A DNA stretch of 64,000 nucleotides from Bacteroides caecimuris (GTDB taxonomy: Bacteria > Bacteroidota > Bacteroidia > Bacteroidales > Bacteroidaceae), in NCBI RefSeq assembly GCF_001688725.2, contig NZ_CP015401.2, forward strand, positions 1,612,001 through 1,676,000, given 5' to 3'. Positions 7,943 to 16,156 of this stretch are shown piece by piece (position 1 is the first letter of the stretch; the number at the start of each line of letters is the position of its first letter). The notes below the pieces were generated by a model. That model saw only the letters and a program-made list of their open reading frames with translations, was not told where the DNA came from and ran no database searches. Made by a program: the position numbers and the translations under genes.

Positions 7943-9403
7943 ATGGCAGATAATAAATTAGATATAAAAGCTTTTCTGGATAAGGATGAACAGAAAGATT
8001 TATTGAGACTGTTGACGGCAGGTTCGGTAGATGACGGAAAATCAACATTGATCGGACGCTTGTTATTTGACAGCAAGAAATTGTATGAGGACCAGTTGGA
8101 TGCACTGGAACGCGATAGTAAGCGTGTAGGAAATGCAGGTGAGCATATCGACTATGCGTTATTGCTGGATGGTTTGAAAGCAGAACGTGAACAAGGAATT
8201 ACGATTGATGTGGCTTATCGCTATTTTTCTACGAATGGACGTAAGTTTATCATTGCGGATACTCCGGGACACGAACAGTACACCCGTAACATGATTACCG
8301 GCGGATCTACGGCGAACCTAGCTATCATTTTGGTGGATGCCCGCACGGGAGTGATTACCCAGACTCGTCGTCACACTTTCCTGGTGTCTTTGCTGGGGAT
8401 TAAACATGTGGTGTTGGCTGTCAATAAAATGGACTTAGTGGATTTCTCGGAAGAGCGTTTTAATGAAATTGTAGCTGACTATAAGAAGTTTGTTACTCCA
8501 TTGGGGATTCCGGACGTAAACTGCATTCCGCTTTCTGCATTGGATGGGGATAACGTGGTGGATAAGTCAGAACGTACTCCGTGGTATAAGGGAATCTCTT
8601 TACTTGATTTCCTTGAAACGGTTCATATTGACAATGACCATAACTTTGCAGATTTCCGTTTCCCGGTTCAGTATGTGCTTCGTCCGAATCTGGATTTCAG
8701 AGGATTTTGCGGTAAAGTGGCATCGGGGATTGTTCGCAAAGGCGATACAGTGATGGCACTTCCTTCCGGAAAAACATCTAAGGTGAAGAGCATTGTGACT
8801 TACGACGGGGAGTTGGATTATGCCTTCCCACCGCAGTCTGTGACTTTGACGCTGGAAGATGAAATCGATGTGTCACGTGGTGAAATGTTGGTGCATCCTG
8901 ACAATCTGCCGACTGTGGATCGTAACTTCGAAGCTATGATGGTTTGGATGGATGAAGAACCGATGGATATTAATAAATCGTTCTTTATTAAGCAGACTAC
9001 CAATTTGAGCCGTACGCGCATCGATACGATAAAGTATAAGGTGGATGTGAATACAATGGAACATCTGTCTTTGGAGAATGGTCAGTTGACCAAAGAGACT
9101 TTGCCTTTGCAATTGAATCAGATTGCCCGCGTGGTATTGACTACGGCTAAAGAGCTGTTCTTTGATCCTTATAAGAAAAATAAATCGTGCGGTTCTTTTA
9201 TCTTGATTGATCCGATCACCAATAATACTTCAGCGGTAGGTATGATTATCGACCGGGTGGAAATGAAAGATATGAGTGATACGGAAGATGTTCCGGTATT
9301 GGATATGACGAAGCTGGGAATTGCTCCGGAGCATTATGAAGCGGTAGAAAAAGCTGTGAAGGAGTTGGAACGTCAGGGCTTTGCCGTACGACTAATAAAA
9401 TAG
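7943..9403 (+). CDS. cysN: Sulfate adenylyltransferase large subunit (GTPase)
   Basis: A 486-residue elongation-factor-like GTPase. The G motifs are visible: GSVDDGKST at 27-35, DTPGH at 106-110 and NKMD at 161-164. EF-Tu-like beta-barrel domains follow. The length fits CysN alone; there is no C-terminal APS kinase as in NodQ-type fusions, which agrees with the separate cysC upstream. It partners CysD in the cytoplasm. The gene after it begins 82 bp later, beyond a small hairpin, so the sulfotransferase may be expressed at a different level from the PAPS-making genes. Confidence 0.96.
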   Translation: MADNKLDIKAFLDKDEQKDLLRLLTAGSVDDGKSTLIGRLLFDSKKLYEDQLDALERDSKRVGNAGEHIDYALLLDGLKAEREQGITIDVAYRYFSTNGRKFIIADTPGHEQYTRNMITGGSTANLAIILVDARTGVITQTRRHTFLVSLLGIKHVVLAVNKMDLVDFSEERFNEIVADYKKFVTPLGIPDVNCIPLSALDGDNVVDKSERTPWYKGISLLDFLETVHIDNDHNFADFRFPVQYVLRPNLDFRGFCGKVASGIVRKGDTVMALPSGKTSKVKSIVTYDGELDYAFPPQSVTLTLEDEIDVSRGEMLVHPDNLPTVDRNFEAMMVWMDEEPMDINKSFFIKQTTNLSRTRIDTIKYKVDVNTMEHLSLENGQLTKETLPLQLNQIARVVLTTAKELFFDPYKKNKSCGSFILIDPITNNTSAVGMIIDRVEMKDMSDTEDVPVLDMTKLGIAPEHYEAVEKAVKELERQGFAVRLIK

Positions 9404-9485
9404 ATTGTTAAACAATAATTTGGAAGTTGGAAATGATGGTTTTACTGTCATTTCTAATTTTCAGTTTTAAATTTTAATTCATAAA
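9404..9485 (+). other. Intercistronic hairpin between cysN and the sulfotransferase gene
   Basis: GGAAATGA...TCATTTC arms (7-8 bp) lie inside a TTGGAAGTTGG/TTTTCAG AT-rich spacer. It is not followed by a clean U-run, so processing or attenuation is more likely than full termination. Confidence 0.4.
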
Positions 9486-10592
9486 GTGGGATTACTCGAA
9501 TTTAATAAACTTCCGATTAATACATTGGTAGGTGCCGACTGGAAGACATTTAAGGCTATTACTGCCGGTCGTGAAATTGATGCAGCTTACAAGGGGAAAT
9601 ATCGATTGACCAAGGCTGTGTGCCGCTTGCTTTCTCCATTGGCGTCATTACAAGACAAACGTTACGAGAAACTGCTCGCTAATCAGCCGTTGGAGCATGA
9701 TCCGGTATTCATTCTGGGACACTGGCGAAGCGGAACTACGTTTGTACATAATGTGTTCTCTTGTGACAAGCATTTTGGGTATAACACTACTTATCAGACT
9801 GTATTTCCTCATCTGATGATGTGGGGACAACCATTCTTCAAAAAGAATATGAGTTGGCTGATGCCGGATAAGCGTCCGACGGATAATATGGAACTGGCAG
9901 TGGATCTTCCTCAGGAAGAGGAGTTTGCTTTGTCGAACATGATGCCTTATACCTATTACAATTTCTGGTTTCTGCCGAAGTATCAGCAGGAGTACGCTGA
10001 TAAATATCTTTTGTTTGATGATATAACGGATGCCGAATTGAAGGTGTTTGAAGAGGTGTTCACTAAATTGATTAAGATTTCTTTGTGGAATACTCACGGT
10101 ACTCAATTTCTTAGTAAGAATCCTCCGCATACCGGAAGGGTGAAGGAATTGGTGAAAATGTTCCCGAATGCTAAGTTTATCTACCTGGTGCGTAACCCGT
10201 ATACCGTATTCGAATCTACACGCAGTTTCTTTACAAATACGATTCAACCGTTGAAGTTGCAGGATGTCAGCAATGAACAATTGGAGGAAAATATCCTTTC
10301 TATCTATGCAAAGCTTTATCATAAGTATGAATCGGATAAGAAATTTATTCCGGAAGGTAACCTGATAGAAGTGAAATTTGAAGATTTCGAAGCGGATGCG
10401 ATGGGCATGACGGAAGCTATTTATAAGTCTCTTTCTATCCCGGGATTTGCCGAAGCACGTAGTGATATAGAAAAATATGTGGGCGGAAAGAAAGGATATA
10501 AGAAGAATAAATATAAGTATGATGACCGTACGATTCAATTGGTAGAAAAGAACTGGGATTTTGCTTTGAAACAATGGGATTATAAATTATAA
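9486..10592 (+). CDS. PAPS-dependent sulfotransferase, candidate sterol sulfotransferase
   Basis: A 368-residue cytoplasmic protein of the Sulfotransfer_3 type. The 5'-phosphosulfate loop GHWRSGTT is at 78-85. The 3'-phosphate motif is at about 233-245, with R236 and S244 in YLVRNPYTVFES. It moves a sulfonate group from PAPS to an acceptor. A gene in the same order in B. thetaiotaomicron (BT_0416, recalled, not searched) has been reported to sulfonate cholesterol and related steroids, so the acceptor here may be a sterol. The upstream genes supply PAPS and remove PAP. The start is GTG at 9486; no ATG gives a better N-terminus. Acceptor specificity cannot be read from the sequence. Confidence 0.88.
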   Translation: MGLLEFNKLPINTLVGADWKTFKAITAGREIDAAYKGKYRLTKAVCRLLSPLASLQDKRYEKLLANQPLEHDPVFILGHWRSGTTFVHNVFSCDKHFGYNTTYQTVFPHLMMWGQPFFKKNMSWLMPDKRPTDNMELAVDLPQEEEFALSNMMPYTYYNFWFLPKYQQEYADKYLLFDDITDAELKVFEEVFTKLIKISLWNTHGTQFLSKNPPHTGRVKELVKMFPNAKFIYLVRNPYTVFESTRSFFTNTIQPLKLQDVSNEQLEENILSIYAKLYHKYESDKKFIPEGNLIEVKFEDFEADAMGMTEAIYKSLSIPGFAEARSDIEKYVGGKKGYKKNKYKYDDRTIQLVEKNWDFALKQWDYKL

Positions 10593-10617
10593 GAAGAAAA
10601 AGAAAGGAAAAGTATTG

Positions 10618-11586
10618 ATGATTCAGAAAAGTATTCATCGCCTGTTGATGACAGGTTTCGTTGCATTTATTTCTTCCTTGTCTATGATGGCGCAACATAA
10701 AGTTGAAATGGTTCCTTTTGGGGACATGGATCAATGGATAGACCGTCAGATAAAGGAGTCGAGCATTATTGGCGGAAATACTAAGAATGTATATGAGATA
10801 GGACCGACATCGGTGATTAAGGGAGATCAGGTTTATAAGAATATGGGCGGATCGCCTTGGGCTACTTCAAATGTGATGGCGAAAGTGGCCGGTATCACGA
10901 AAACCAATACTTCGGTTTTTCCGGAAAAGCGGGGAGATGGCTACTGTGCACGTTTGGATACGCGCATGGAAAGTGTGAAAGTGCTGGGATTGGTTAATAT
11001 TACAGTGCTGGCGGCAGGCTCTATCTTTACCGGTTCGGTACATGAACCGATTAAAGGTACTAAAAATCCGCAGAAAATGTTGCAGACGGGTATTCCGTTT
11101 ACAAAAAAACCGGTTGCTCTTCAGTTTGATTACAAGGTGAAGATGTCTGACCGGAAGAATCGTATTCGTGCTACCGGTTTCAGTAAGATTACGGATGTAC
11201 CCGGAAAAGATTATCCGGCAGCTATCTTGTTTCTGCAAAAACGTTGGGAAGACGCTAATGGAAATGTGTACGCGAAACGGATAGGGACAATGGTGACTTA
11301 TTATTATCACTCTACGGACTGGAAAAATAATGCGACCTACGAGATTATGTATGGTGACATAACGAGTCGTCCGGAATATAAGTCGCACATGATGCGTCTG
11401 CAAGTGACGGAAAGTTATACGGTGAACAGCAAGGGTGAAAGTGTACCTATTCATGAAGTGGCTTGGGGAGATGAAAATGATGTTCCTACTCATATTTGTC
11501 TTCAGTTCACATCCAGTCATGGGGGAGCTTACATCGGCTCGCCGGGAAACACATTGTGGATTGACAACGTAAAATTAGTGTATTAA
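10618..11586 (+). CDS. Secreted PCMD-type (putative carbohydrate metabolism domain) protein
   Basis: A 322-residue protein with a signal peptide (hydrophobic stretch to about residue 24, cleaved after MMAQ). Its beta-rich body resembles the PCMD family: a PVALQFDYKV strand near 160 and a terminal NTLWIDNVKLVY strand. The family is common in Bacteroides and has a jelly-roll lectin-like fold; its function is unproven. It begins 25 bp after the sulfotransferase stop, so it is probably the last gene of the sulfonation operon. That raises the possibility of a periplasmic or surface role with the sulfonated product. I chose ATG 10618 over TTG 10615. Confidence 0.75.
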   Translation: MIQKSIHRLLMTGFVAFISSLSMMAQHKVEMVPFGDMDQWIDRQIKESSIIGGNTKNVYEIGPTSVIKGDQVYKNMGGSPWATSNVMAKVAGITKTNTSVFPEKRGDGYCARLDTRMESVKVLGLVNITVLAAGSIFTGSVHEPIKGTKNPQKMLQTGIPFTKKPVALQFDYKVKMSDRKNRIRATGFSKITDVPGKDYPAAILFLQKRWEDANGNVYAKRIGTMVTYYYHSTDWKNNATYEIMYGDITSRPEYKSHMMRLQVTESYTVNSKGESVPIHEVAWGDENDVPTHICLQFTSSHGGAYIGSPGNTLWIDNVKLVY

Positions 11587-11608
11587 TGAATGAAAATTTA
11601 CGTGTTTT

Positions 11609-11640
11609 TTTGTTTGTATTATATTAAATATCTATATTTG
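11609..11640 (+). promoter_or_regulatory. Strong Bacteroides promoter for the OmpA-family porin
   Basis: A -33 TTTG at 11609-11612 and a -7 TATATTTG at 11633-11640 are separated by 20 bp, both exact matches. The leader to the ATG at 11754 is about 107 nt, long for this genome. Confidence 0.75.
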
Positions 11641-11753
11641 CACTGATTTTTGAAAAAGGAGAATCAATGTTGTCCCCTTAAGCAGGTGAGAGACAGGTAG
11701 TTTCTTGAGTTTACGAAGACAATTGAAATTATTATTTACTAAAATAAATTGAG

Positions 11754-12878
11754 ATGAAAAAAGGTTTATTAGTTGTTCTGTTGGCAGCAACTTCAGTTGG
11801 TCTGTCTGCACAAGAAAATGCAGCAAAGAATTTTAAGGTAGAAACTAATCGCTTTGGTGCTAATTGGTTTATTAGTGGTGGCGTTGGCGCACAAGTGTAT
11901 GTTGGTGACCATGATGGGAAAGCTGACTTTGGAAAGCGTATTGCTCCGGCACTCGACATCGCTGTAGGTAAATGGTTTACTCCGGGTATCGGATTGCGCG
12001 TTGCTTACAATGGTCTTCAAGCTAAAGGTGCTACTCCTTTTGCTAATGGTCCGCTTGTAGACGGTGGTCAATTCTCTAACGGTTACTACAAAGAAAAATG
12101 GAATGTAATGAACTTCCACGGAGATGTAATGTTGAATCTTACTGACATGATCTGTGGTTATAAAGAAGATCGTTTGTATTCTTTCATCCCTTATGCCGGT
12201 GCTGGAGTTGTACGCGGTGCTGATTTTAACGAGCTGGGCTTGAATGCAGGTTTGATTAACCGTTTCCGTCTGTCTTCAGCTTTGGATTTGAACGTTGAAT
12301 TGCGCGGACTGCTGATGAAGGGCGCATTTGGCAACTCAGGTCCTGAAGGAATGGCCGGTGTGACTGTAGGTGTTACTTACAAGTTCAAGAAACGTGGCTG
12401 GAATGCAGTTCCTACTGTACCGATGGTTCCGGAAAGCCAATTGAACGAAATGAGAGACAGAGTAAACGCTCTGAAGGGTGAAAACGAAGCTTTGAAACGT
12501 GATTTGGTTGAAGCACGTAACAAAAAACCGGAAGTGATCGTTAAGAAAGAAGCTGGTTTCATTCCACGTTATGTTGTTGTATTTAATATCGGAAAGAGCA
12601 ACATCAGCAAGAGAGAGTACATGAATATCGAATCTATGGCTAAGGCTATCAAAGCAACTGATAAAACATTTACTGTAACAGGTTATGCTGATAAAGGTAC
12701 TGGTTCTGCTGAATATAACATGAAATTGAGTAAGAAGAGAGCTGAAGCAGTTCGCGACCTGATGGTTAATGAATTCGGTGTTCCTGCTTCTCAGTTGAAA
12801 GTTGATTACAAGGGTGGCGTAGGCAACATGTTCTATGATGATGCTAAGTTAAGCCGTGTAGCTATTGTTGAAGAATAA
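11754..12878 (+). CDS. OmpA-family outer membrane protein
   Basis: A 374-residue protein with a signal peptide (cleavage near LSAQ, residue 20). An N-terminal beta-barrel of about 190 residues is followed by a short coiled linker (MRDRVNALKGENEALKRDL) and a C-terminal OmpA peptidoglycan-binding domain (about 265-370, with VTGYADKGTGS and KLSKKRAEAVRDLM). It should tether the outer membrane to the cell wall and may be abundant, given its strong promoter and codon use rich in GGT and GAA. It stands alone between a promoter at 11609-11640 and a terminator at 12905-12937. The domain's TGYAD replaces the GHTD of E. coli OmpA, a common Bacteroides variant. Confidence 0.92.
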   Translation: MKKGLLVVLLAATSVGLSAQENAAKNFKVETNRFGANWFISGGVGAQVYVGDHDGKADFGKRIAPALDIAVGKWFTPGIGLRVAYNGLQAKGATPFANGPLVDGGQFSNGYYKEKWNVMNFHGDVMLNLTDMICGYKEDRLYSFIPYAGAGVVRGADFNELGLNAGLINRFRLSSALDLNVELRGLLMKGAFGNSGPEGMAGVTVGVTYKFKKRGWNAVPTVPMVPESQLNEMRDRVNALKGENEALKRDLVEARNKKPEVIVKKEAGFIPRYVVVFNIGKSNISKREYMNIESMAKAIKATDKTFTVTGYADKGTGSAEYNMKLSKKRAEAVRDLMVNEFGVPASQLKVDYKGGVGNMFYDDAKLSRVAIVEE

Positions 12879-12904
12879 TATACATTTTAAATAATAGAAT
12901 AAAA

Positions 12905-12937
12905 GAGACGTTTCCTTTCACGGGAAGCGTCTTTTTT
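12905..12937 (+). terminator. Terminator after the OmpA-family gene
   Basis: AGACGTTTCC tttcac GGGAAGCGTCT followed by TTTTTT. The U-run leads straight into the -7 box of ruvX. Confidence 0.85.
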
Positions 12938-12938
12938 G

Positions 12939-12946
12939 TATTTTTG
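12939..12946 (+). promoter_or_regulatory. ruvX: -7 box giving a near-leaderless ruvX transcript
   Basis: TATTTTTG matches TAnnTTTG and ends only 6 bp before the ruvX ATG at 12953. With initiation normally 5-8 bp past the box, the mRNA would start at or next to the start codon. Confidence 0.5.
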
Positions 12947-12952
12947 TGCCCC

Positions 12953-13369
12953 ATGAGCAGAATAGTAGCAATAGATTATGGAAGAAAGCGTACGGGGATA
13001 GCTGTGAGCGATACTATGCAGTTGATCGCAAACGGACTGACAACGGTGCCTACGCATGAACTTCTGAACTTTATCGGTGAATATATGACTAAAGAACCGG
13101 TTGAGAGGATTATTATTGGATTGCCAAAGCAAATGAATAATGAGGTTTCGGAGAATATGAAAAATATAGAACCTTTTGTTCGTTCGCTGAAGAAGCGTTA
13201 TCCGGATCTTCCGGTCGAGTATGTGGACGAACGGTTCACTTCCGTTCTTGCGCATCGTACTATGTTGGAGGCCGGTCTGAAGAAAAAGGACCGCCAAAAC
13301 AAAGCATTGGTGGATGAGATAAGTGCTACTATTATTTTGCAAACATATTTAGAGAGTAAACGTTTTTAA
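12953..13369 (+). CDS. ruvX: RuvX/YqgF family Holliday-junction resolvase-like protein
   Basis: A 138-residue RNase H-fold protein starting MSRIVAIDYGRKRTGIAVSD, with the catalytic-type Asp in AIDYG, the GLPKQMN motif near 63 and YVDERFTS near 90. In bacteria, YqgF is implicated in pre-16S rRNA 5'-end maturation and possibly recombination. Length is normal. I chose ATG 12953 rather than an in-frame TTG three codons earlier, because the ATG gives the canonical family start and the TTG overlaps the promoter box. def follows 43 bp later. Confidence 0.92.
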   Translation: MSRIVAIDYGRKRTGIAVSDTMQLIANGLTTVPTHELLNFIGEYMTKEPVERIIIGLPKQMNNEVSENMKNIEPFVRSLKKRYPDLPVEYVDERFTSVLAHRTMLEAGLKKKDRQNKALVDEISATIILQTYLESKRF

Positions 13370-13412
13370 TAGAAGATATTGAATCACTTAATTTTTAGTA
13401 GAGTATAAAAAT

Positions 13413-13967
13413 ATGATTTTACCTATTTATGTATATGGTCAGCCTGTATTGAGAAAGGTTGCAGAGGACATAACACCGGATTATCCGAACCTGAAAGAGT
13501 TGATTGAAAACATGTTTGAAACAATGGTACATGCCGATGGCGTAGGACTGGCTGCTCCGCAGATTGGTTTGCCTATTCGTGTGGTTACTATTACGTTGGA
13601 TCCGCTTTCGGAGGAGTATCCTGAATTTAAAGATTTCAATAAGGCTTATATCAATCCCCACATTCTGGAAGTCGGAGGCGAAGAAGTGAATATGGAAGAG
13701 GGCTGTCTCAGTCTTCCCGGTATTCATGAAACAGTGAAAAGAGGTAATAAAATTCGCGTGAAATATGTGGACGAGAATTTCGTGGAGCATGAAGAAGAGG
13801 TAGAGGGTTATCTGGCTCGGGTGATGCAGCATGAGTTCGATCATTTGGATGGTAAGATGTTTATTGACCATCTCTCGCCGCTTCGTAAGCAGATGATTAA
13901 AGGAAAACTGAATACGATGTTGAAGGGAAAAGCACGCAGTTCTTATAAAATGAAACAGGTGAAATAA
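13413..13967 (+). CDS. def: Peptide deformylase
   Basis: A 184-residue metalloenzyme that removes the formyl group from nascent peptides. All three family motifs are present: [10 protein letters not shown] (about 45-54), EEGCLSLPG (about 94-102, with the metal-binding Cys) and [10 protein letters not shown] (about 140-149, with the HExxH-like zinc site). Length is usual for a type I enzyme. It probably shares a transcript with ruvX. No methionyl-tRNA formyltransferase gene is nearby. Confidence 0.97.
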   Translation: MILPIYVYGQPVLRKVAEDITPDYPNLKELIENMFETMVHADGVGLAAPQIGLPIRVVTITLDPLSEEYPEFKDFNKAYINPHILEVGGEEVNMEEGCLSLPGIHETVKRGNKIRVKYVDENFVEHEEEVEGYLARVMQHEFDHLDGKMFIDHLSPLRKQMIKGKLNTMLKGKARSSYKMKQVK

Positions 13968-14010
13968 AGATAAAAAACGTTTATATCCCTGTTAAGTAAG
14001 CGAAAAACAT

Positions 14011-14018
14011 TATTTTTG
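14011..14018 (+). promoter_or_regulatory. -7 box for the TPR protein gene
   Basis: TATTTTTG matches TAnnTTTG, 26 bp before the ATG at 14044. No -33 element was recognised. Confidence 0.5.
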
Positions 14019-14043
14019 CTTCGTTTACAAGCATAAAATATCA

Positions 14044-16074
14044 ATGGTAAAAAGAATCTTAACAGTTTTATTACTGTTTCCAACGCTGGTGTGTGCTCAG
14101 ATAAATACAGATCGAGTGATGACTATTGCCCGAAACGCTCTTTATTTTGAGGACTATGTGCTTTCTATTCAGTACTTTAACCAGGTTATTAATGCTAAGC
14201 CTTATTTGTATGAGCCCTATTTCTTCAGGGCATTGGCAAAACTAAATCTGGAGGATTTTCAGGGTGCTGAAACAGACTGTGATGCAGCTATCCAACGCAA
14301 TCCGTTTGTGGTGGGTGCTTATCAGATTCGTGGTTTGGCAAGGATCCGTCAGAGTAAATTTGATGGAGCGATTGAGGATTACAAGAAAGCATTGCATTAT
14401 GATCCGGAGAATATTACCTTATGGCATAACTTGACATTATCCCATATCCAGAAGAAAGATTATGATGCTGCGAAAGAGGATTTGGAAAGTTTGCTGAAAG
14501 TATCTCCGCGTTATACCCGCGCTTATTTGATGAGGGGGGAAGTATCCTTGCAACAGAAAGATACGATTGCTGCTTTGAATGATTTCAATAAGGCTCTTGA
14601 GCTGGATAAATATGATCCGGACGCATGGTCAGCAAGAGCGATCGTTAAATTGCAACAGGCTAAGTATGCGGAAGCTGAAGCGGATTTCAACCGTGCTATT
14701 CCTTTGAGCGCTAAGAATGCCGGAAATTATATAAACCGTGCATTGGCGCGCTTTCACCAAAATAATTTGAGAGGCGCTATGAGCGATTATGATTTGGCGT
14801 TGGATATTGATCCGAATAATTTTATCGGTCATTATAACCGTGGTTTGTTGCGTGCTCGGGTAGGGGATGATAACCGGGCTATTGAAGATTTTGACTTTGT
14901 CATCAAGATGGAACCGGATAATATGATGGCTGTCTTTAACCGTGGATTGCTACGTGCTCAAACGGGGGATTATCGTGGGGCAATACAAGATTACACGACC
15001 GTTATCAATCAGTATCCGAACTTCCTTGCCGGATATTACCAGCGCTCGGAAGCTCGCAGAAAGATTGGCGACAAGAAAGGAGCGGAGCAGGACGAGTTTA
15101 AAGTCATGAAAGCTCAAATAGATAAGCAGAACGGCGTGACGAATAAAGATGTAGCACAGAATAAGGATGAGGAAGACGAAGGTGAAGGCGGAAAGAAGAC
15201 CCGTAAGAAATCAGATAAGAATATGAATAACTATCGTAAGATAGTGATTGCAGATGATTCTGAGGCTGAACAGCGTTATACAAGTGATTATCGTGGTCGC
15301 GTGCAGGATAAGAACGTAAATATAAAACTGGAACCGATGTTCGCTTTGACTTATTATGAGAAGATGAGTGACGTGAAGCGTTCGGTGAACTTCCACAAAT
15401 ATATTGAGGATTTAAACCGTGCGGATGTACTTCCGAAACGTCTTCGCATCACGAATATGGAAGCCCCGTTGACGGAAGAACAGGTGAAAGTGCATTTTGC
15501 TTTGATCGATACACATACGTCGGCTATTGTGGAAGATGAGAAAAATGCCTCGAAACGTTTTGCCCGTGCAATTGATTTTTATTTGGTGCAGGACTTCTCG
15601 AGTGCGGTTTCTGATTTGACTCAGACTATCTTGTTGGATGGTGATTTCTTCCCGGCATATTTTATGCGTGCATTGATTCGTTGTAAACAGTTGGAATATC
15701 AGAAGGCTGAGCAAGCTGTCGAAACAGATGTCGTTTCTGGTGATAATAAGCGTAAAGAGATTACTGCGGTAGATTATGAGGTGGTGAGAAAAGATTTGGA
15801 TAAGGTGATTGATTTAGCTCCGGATTTTGTATATGCATATTATAATCGTGCCAATGTTTCTGCCATGTTGAAAGATTATCGGGCTGCAATTGTCGACTAT
15901 GATAAGGCAATTGAATTAAATCCTGATTTTGCAGACGCTTACTTCAACCGTGGATTGACTCATATTTTCTTAGGAAATAATAAACTGGGTATTTCAGATT
16001 TGAGTAAAGCCGGTGAGTTGGGGATTGTTTCTGCTTATAATGTTATCAAACGTTTTACGGATCAATCGGAATAA
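14044..16074 (+). CDS. Periplasmic tetratricopeptide-repeat protein
   Basis: A 676-residue protein with a signal peptide (cleavage near VCAQ, residue 19). TPR units of about 34 residues fill residues 20-360 in tandem, with repeated A-Y--RG-A-----D---AI-DY-KAL---P patterns. A charged Lys/Glu/Asp-rich linker follows (about 365-425), then a mixed region and a second set of TPRs (about 505-670). TPRs are protein-binding scaffolds; the partner is unknown. It carries its own promoter box and lies upstream of thrS, which has a separate one. No enzyme domain was seen. Confidence 0.88.
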   Translation: MVKRILTVLLLFPTLVCAQINTDRVMTIARNALYFEDYVLSIQYFNQVINAKPYLYEPYFFRALAKLNLEDFQGAETDCDAAIQRNPFVVGAYQIRGLARIRQSKFDGAIEDYKKALHYDPENITLWHNLTLSHIQKKDYDAAKEDLESLLKVSPRYTRAYLMRGEVSLQQKDTIAALNDFNKALELDKYDPDAWSARAIVKLQQAKYAEAEADFNRAIPLSAKNAGNYINRALARFHQNNLRGAMSDYDLALDIDPNNFIGHYNRGLLRARVGDDNRAIEDFDFVIKMEPDNMMAVFNRGLLRAQTGDYRGAIQDYTTVINQYPNFLAGYYQRSEARRKIGDKKGAEQDEFKVMKAQIDKQNGVTNKDVAQNKDEEDEGEGGKKTRKKSDKNMNNYRKIVIADDSEAEQRYTSDYRGRVQDKNVNIKLEPMFALTYYEKMSDVKRSVNFHKYIEDLNRADVLPKRLRITNMEAPLTEEQVKVHFALIDTHTSAIVEDEKNASKRFARAIDFYLVQDFSSAVSDLTQTILLDGDFFPAYFMRALIRCKQLEYQKAEQAVETDVVSGDNKRKEITAVDYEVVRKDLDKVIDLAPDFVYAYYNRANVSAMLKDYRAAIVDYDKAIELNPDFADAYFNRGLTHIFLGNNKLGISDLSKAGELGIVSAYNVIKRFTDQSE

Positions 16075-16114
16075 CATTTTTTTGATAAAAAATAGAAAAC
16101 TCAAAAGATTTAGT

Positions 16115-16122
16115 TACTTTTG
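16115..16122 (+). promoter_or_regulatory. thrS: -7 box for thrS
   Basis: TACTTTTG matches TAnnTTTG, 34 bp before the ATG at 16157. No T-box or threonine-attenuator leader fits in this short space. Confidence 0.55.
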
Positions 16123-16156
16123 CGTTCAAATTATGAAAATATAACATCATCATATT

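Noticed and set aside
9648..10574. 308-codon frame antisense to the sulfotransferase gene
   Set aside because: It mirrors a gene with intact motifs; its peptide has no recognisable domain, and long antisense frames are common in this codon usage.
10867..11520. 217-codon antisense frame in the PCMD gene
   Set aside because: Shadow of a real gene, without a promoter or domain.
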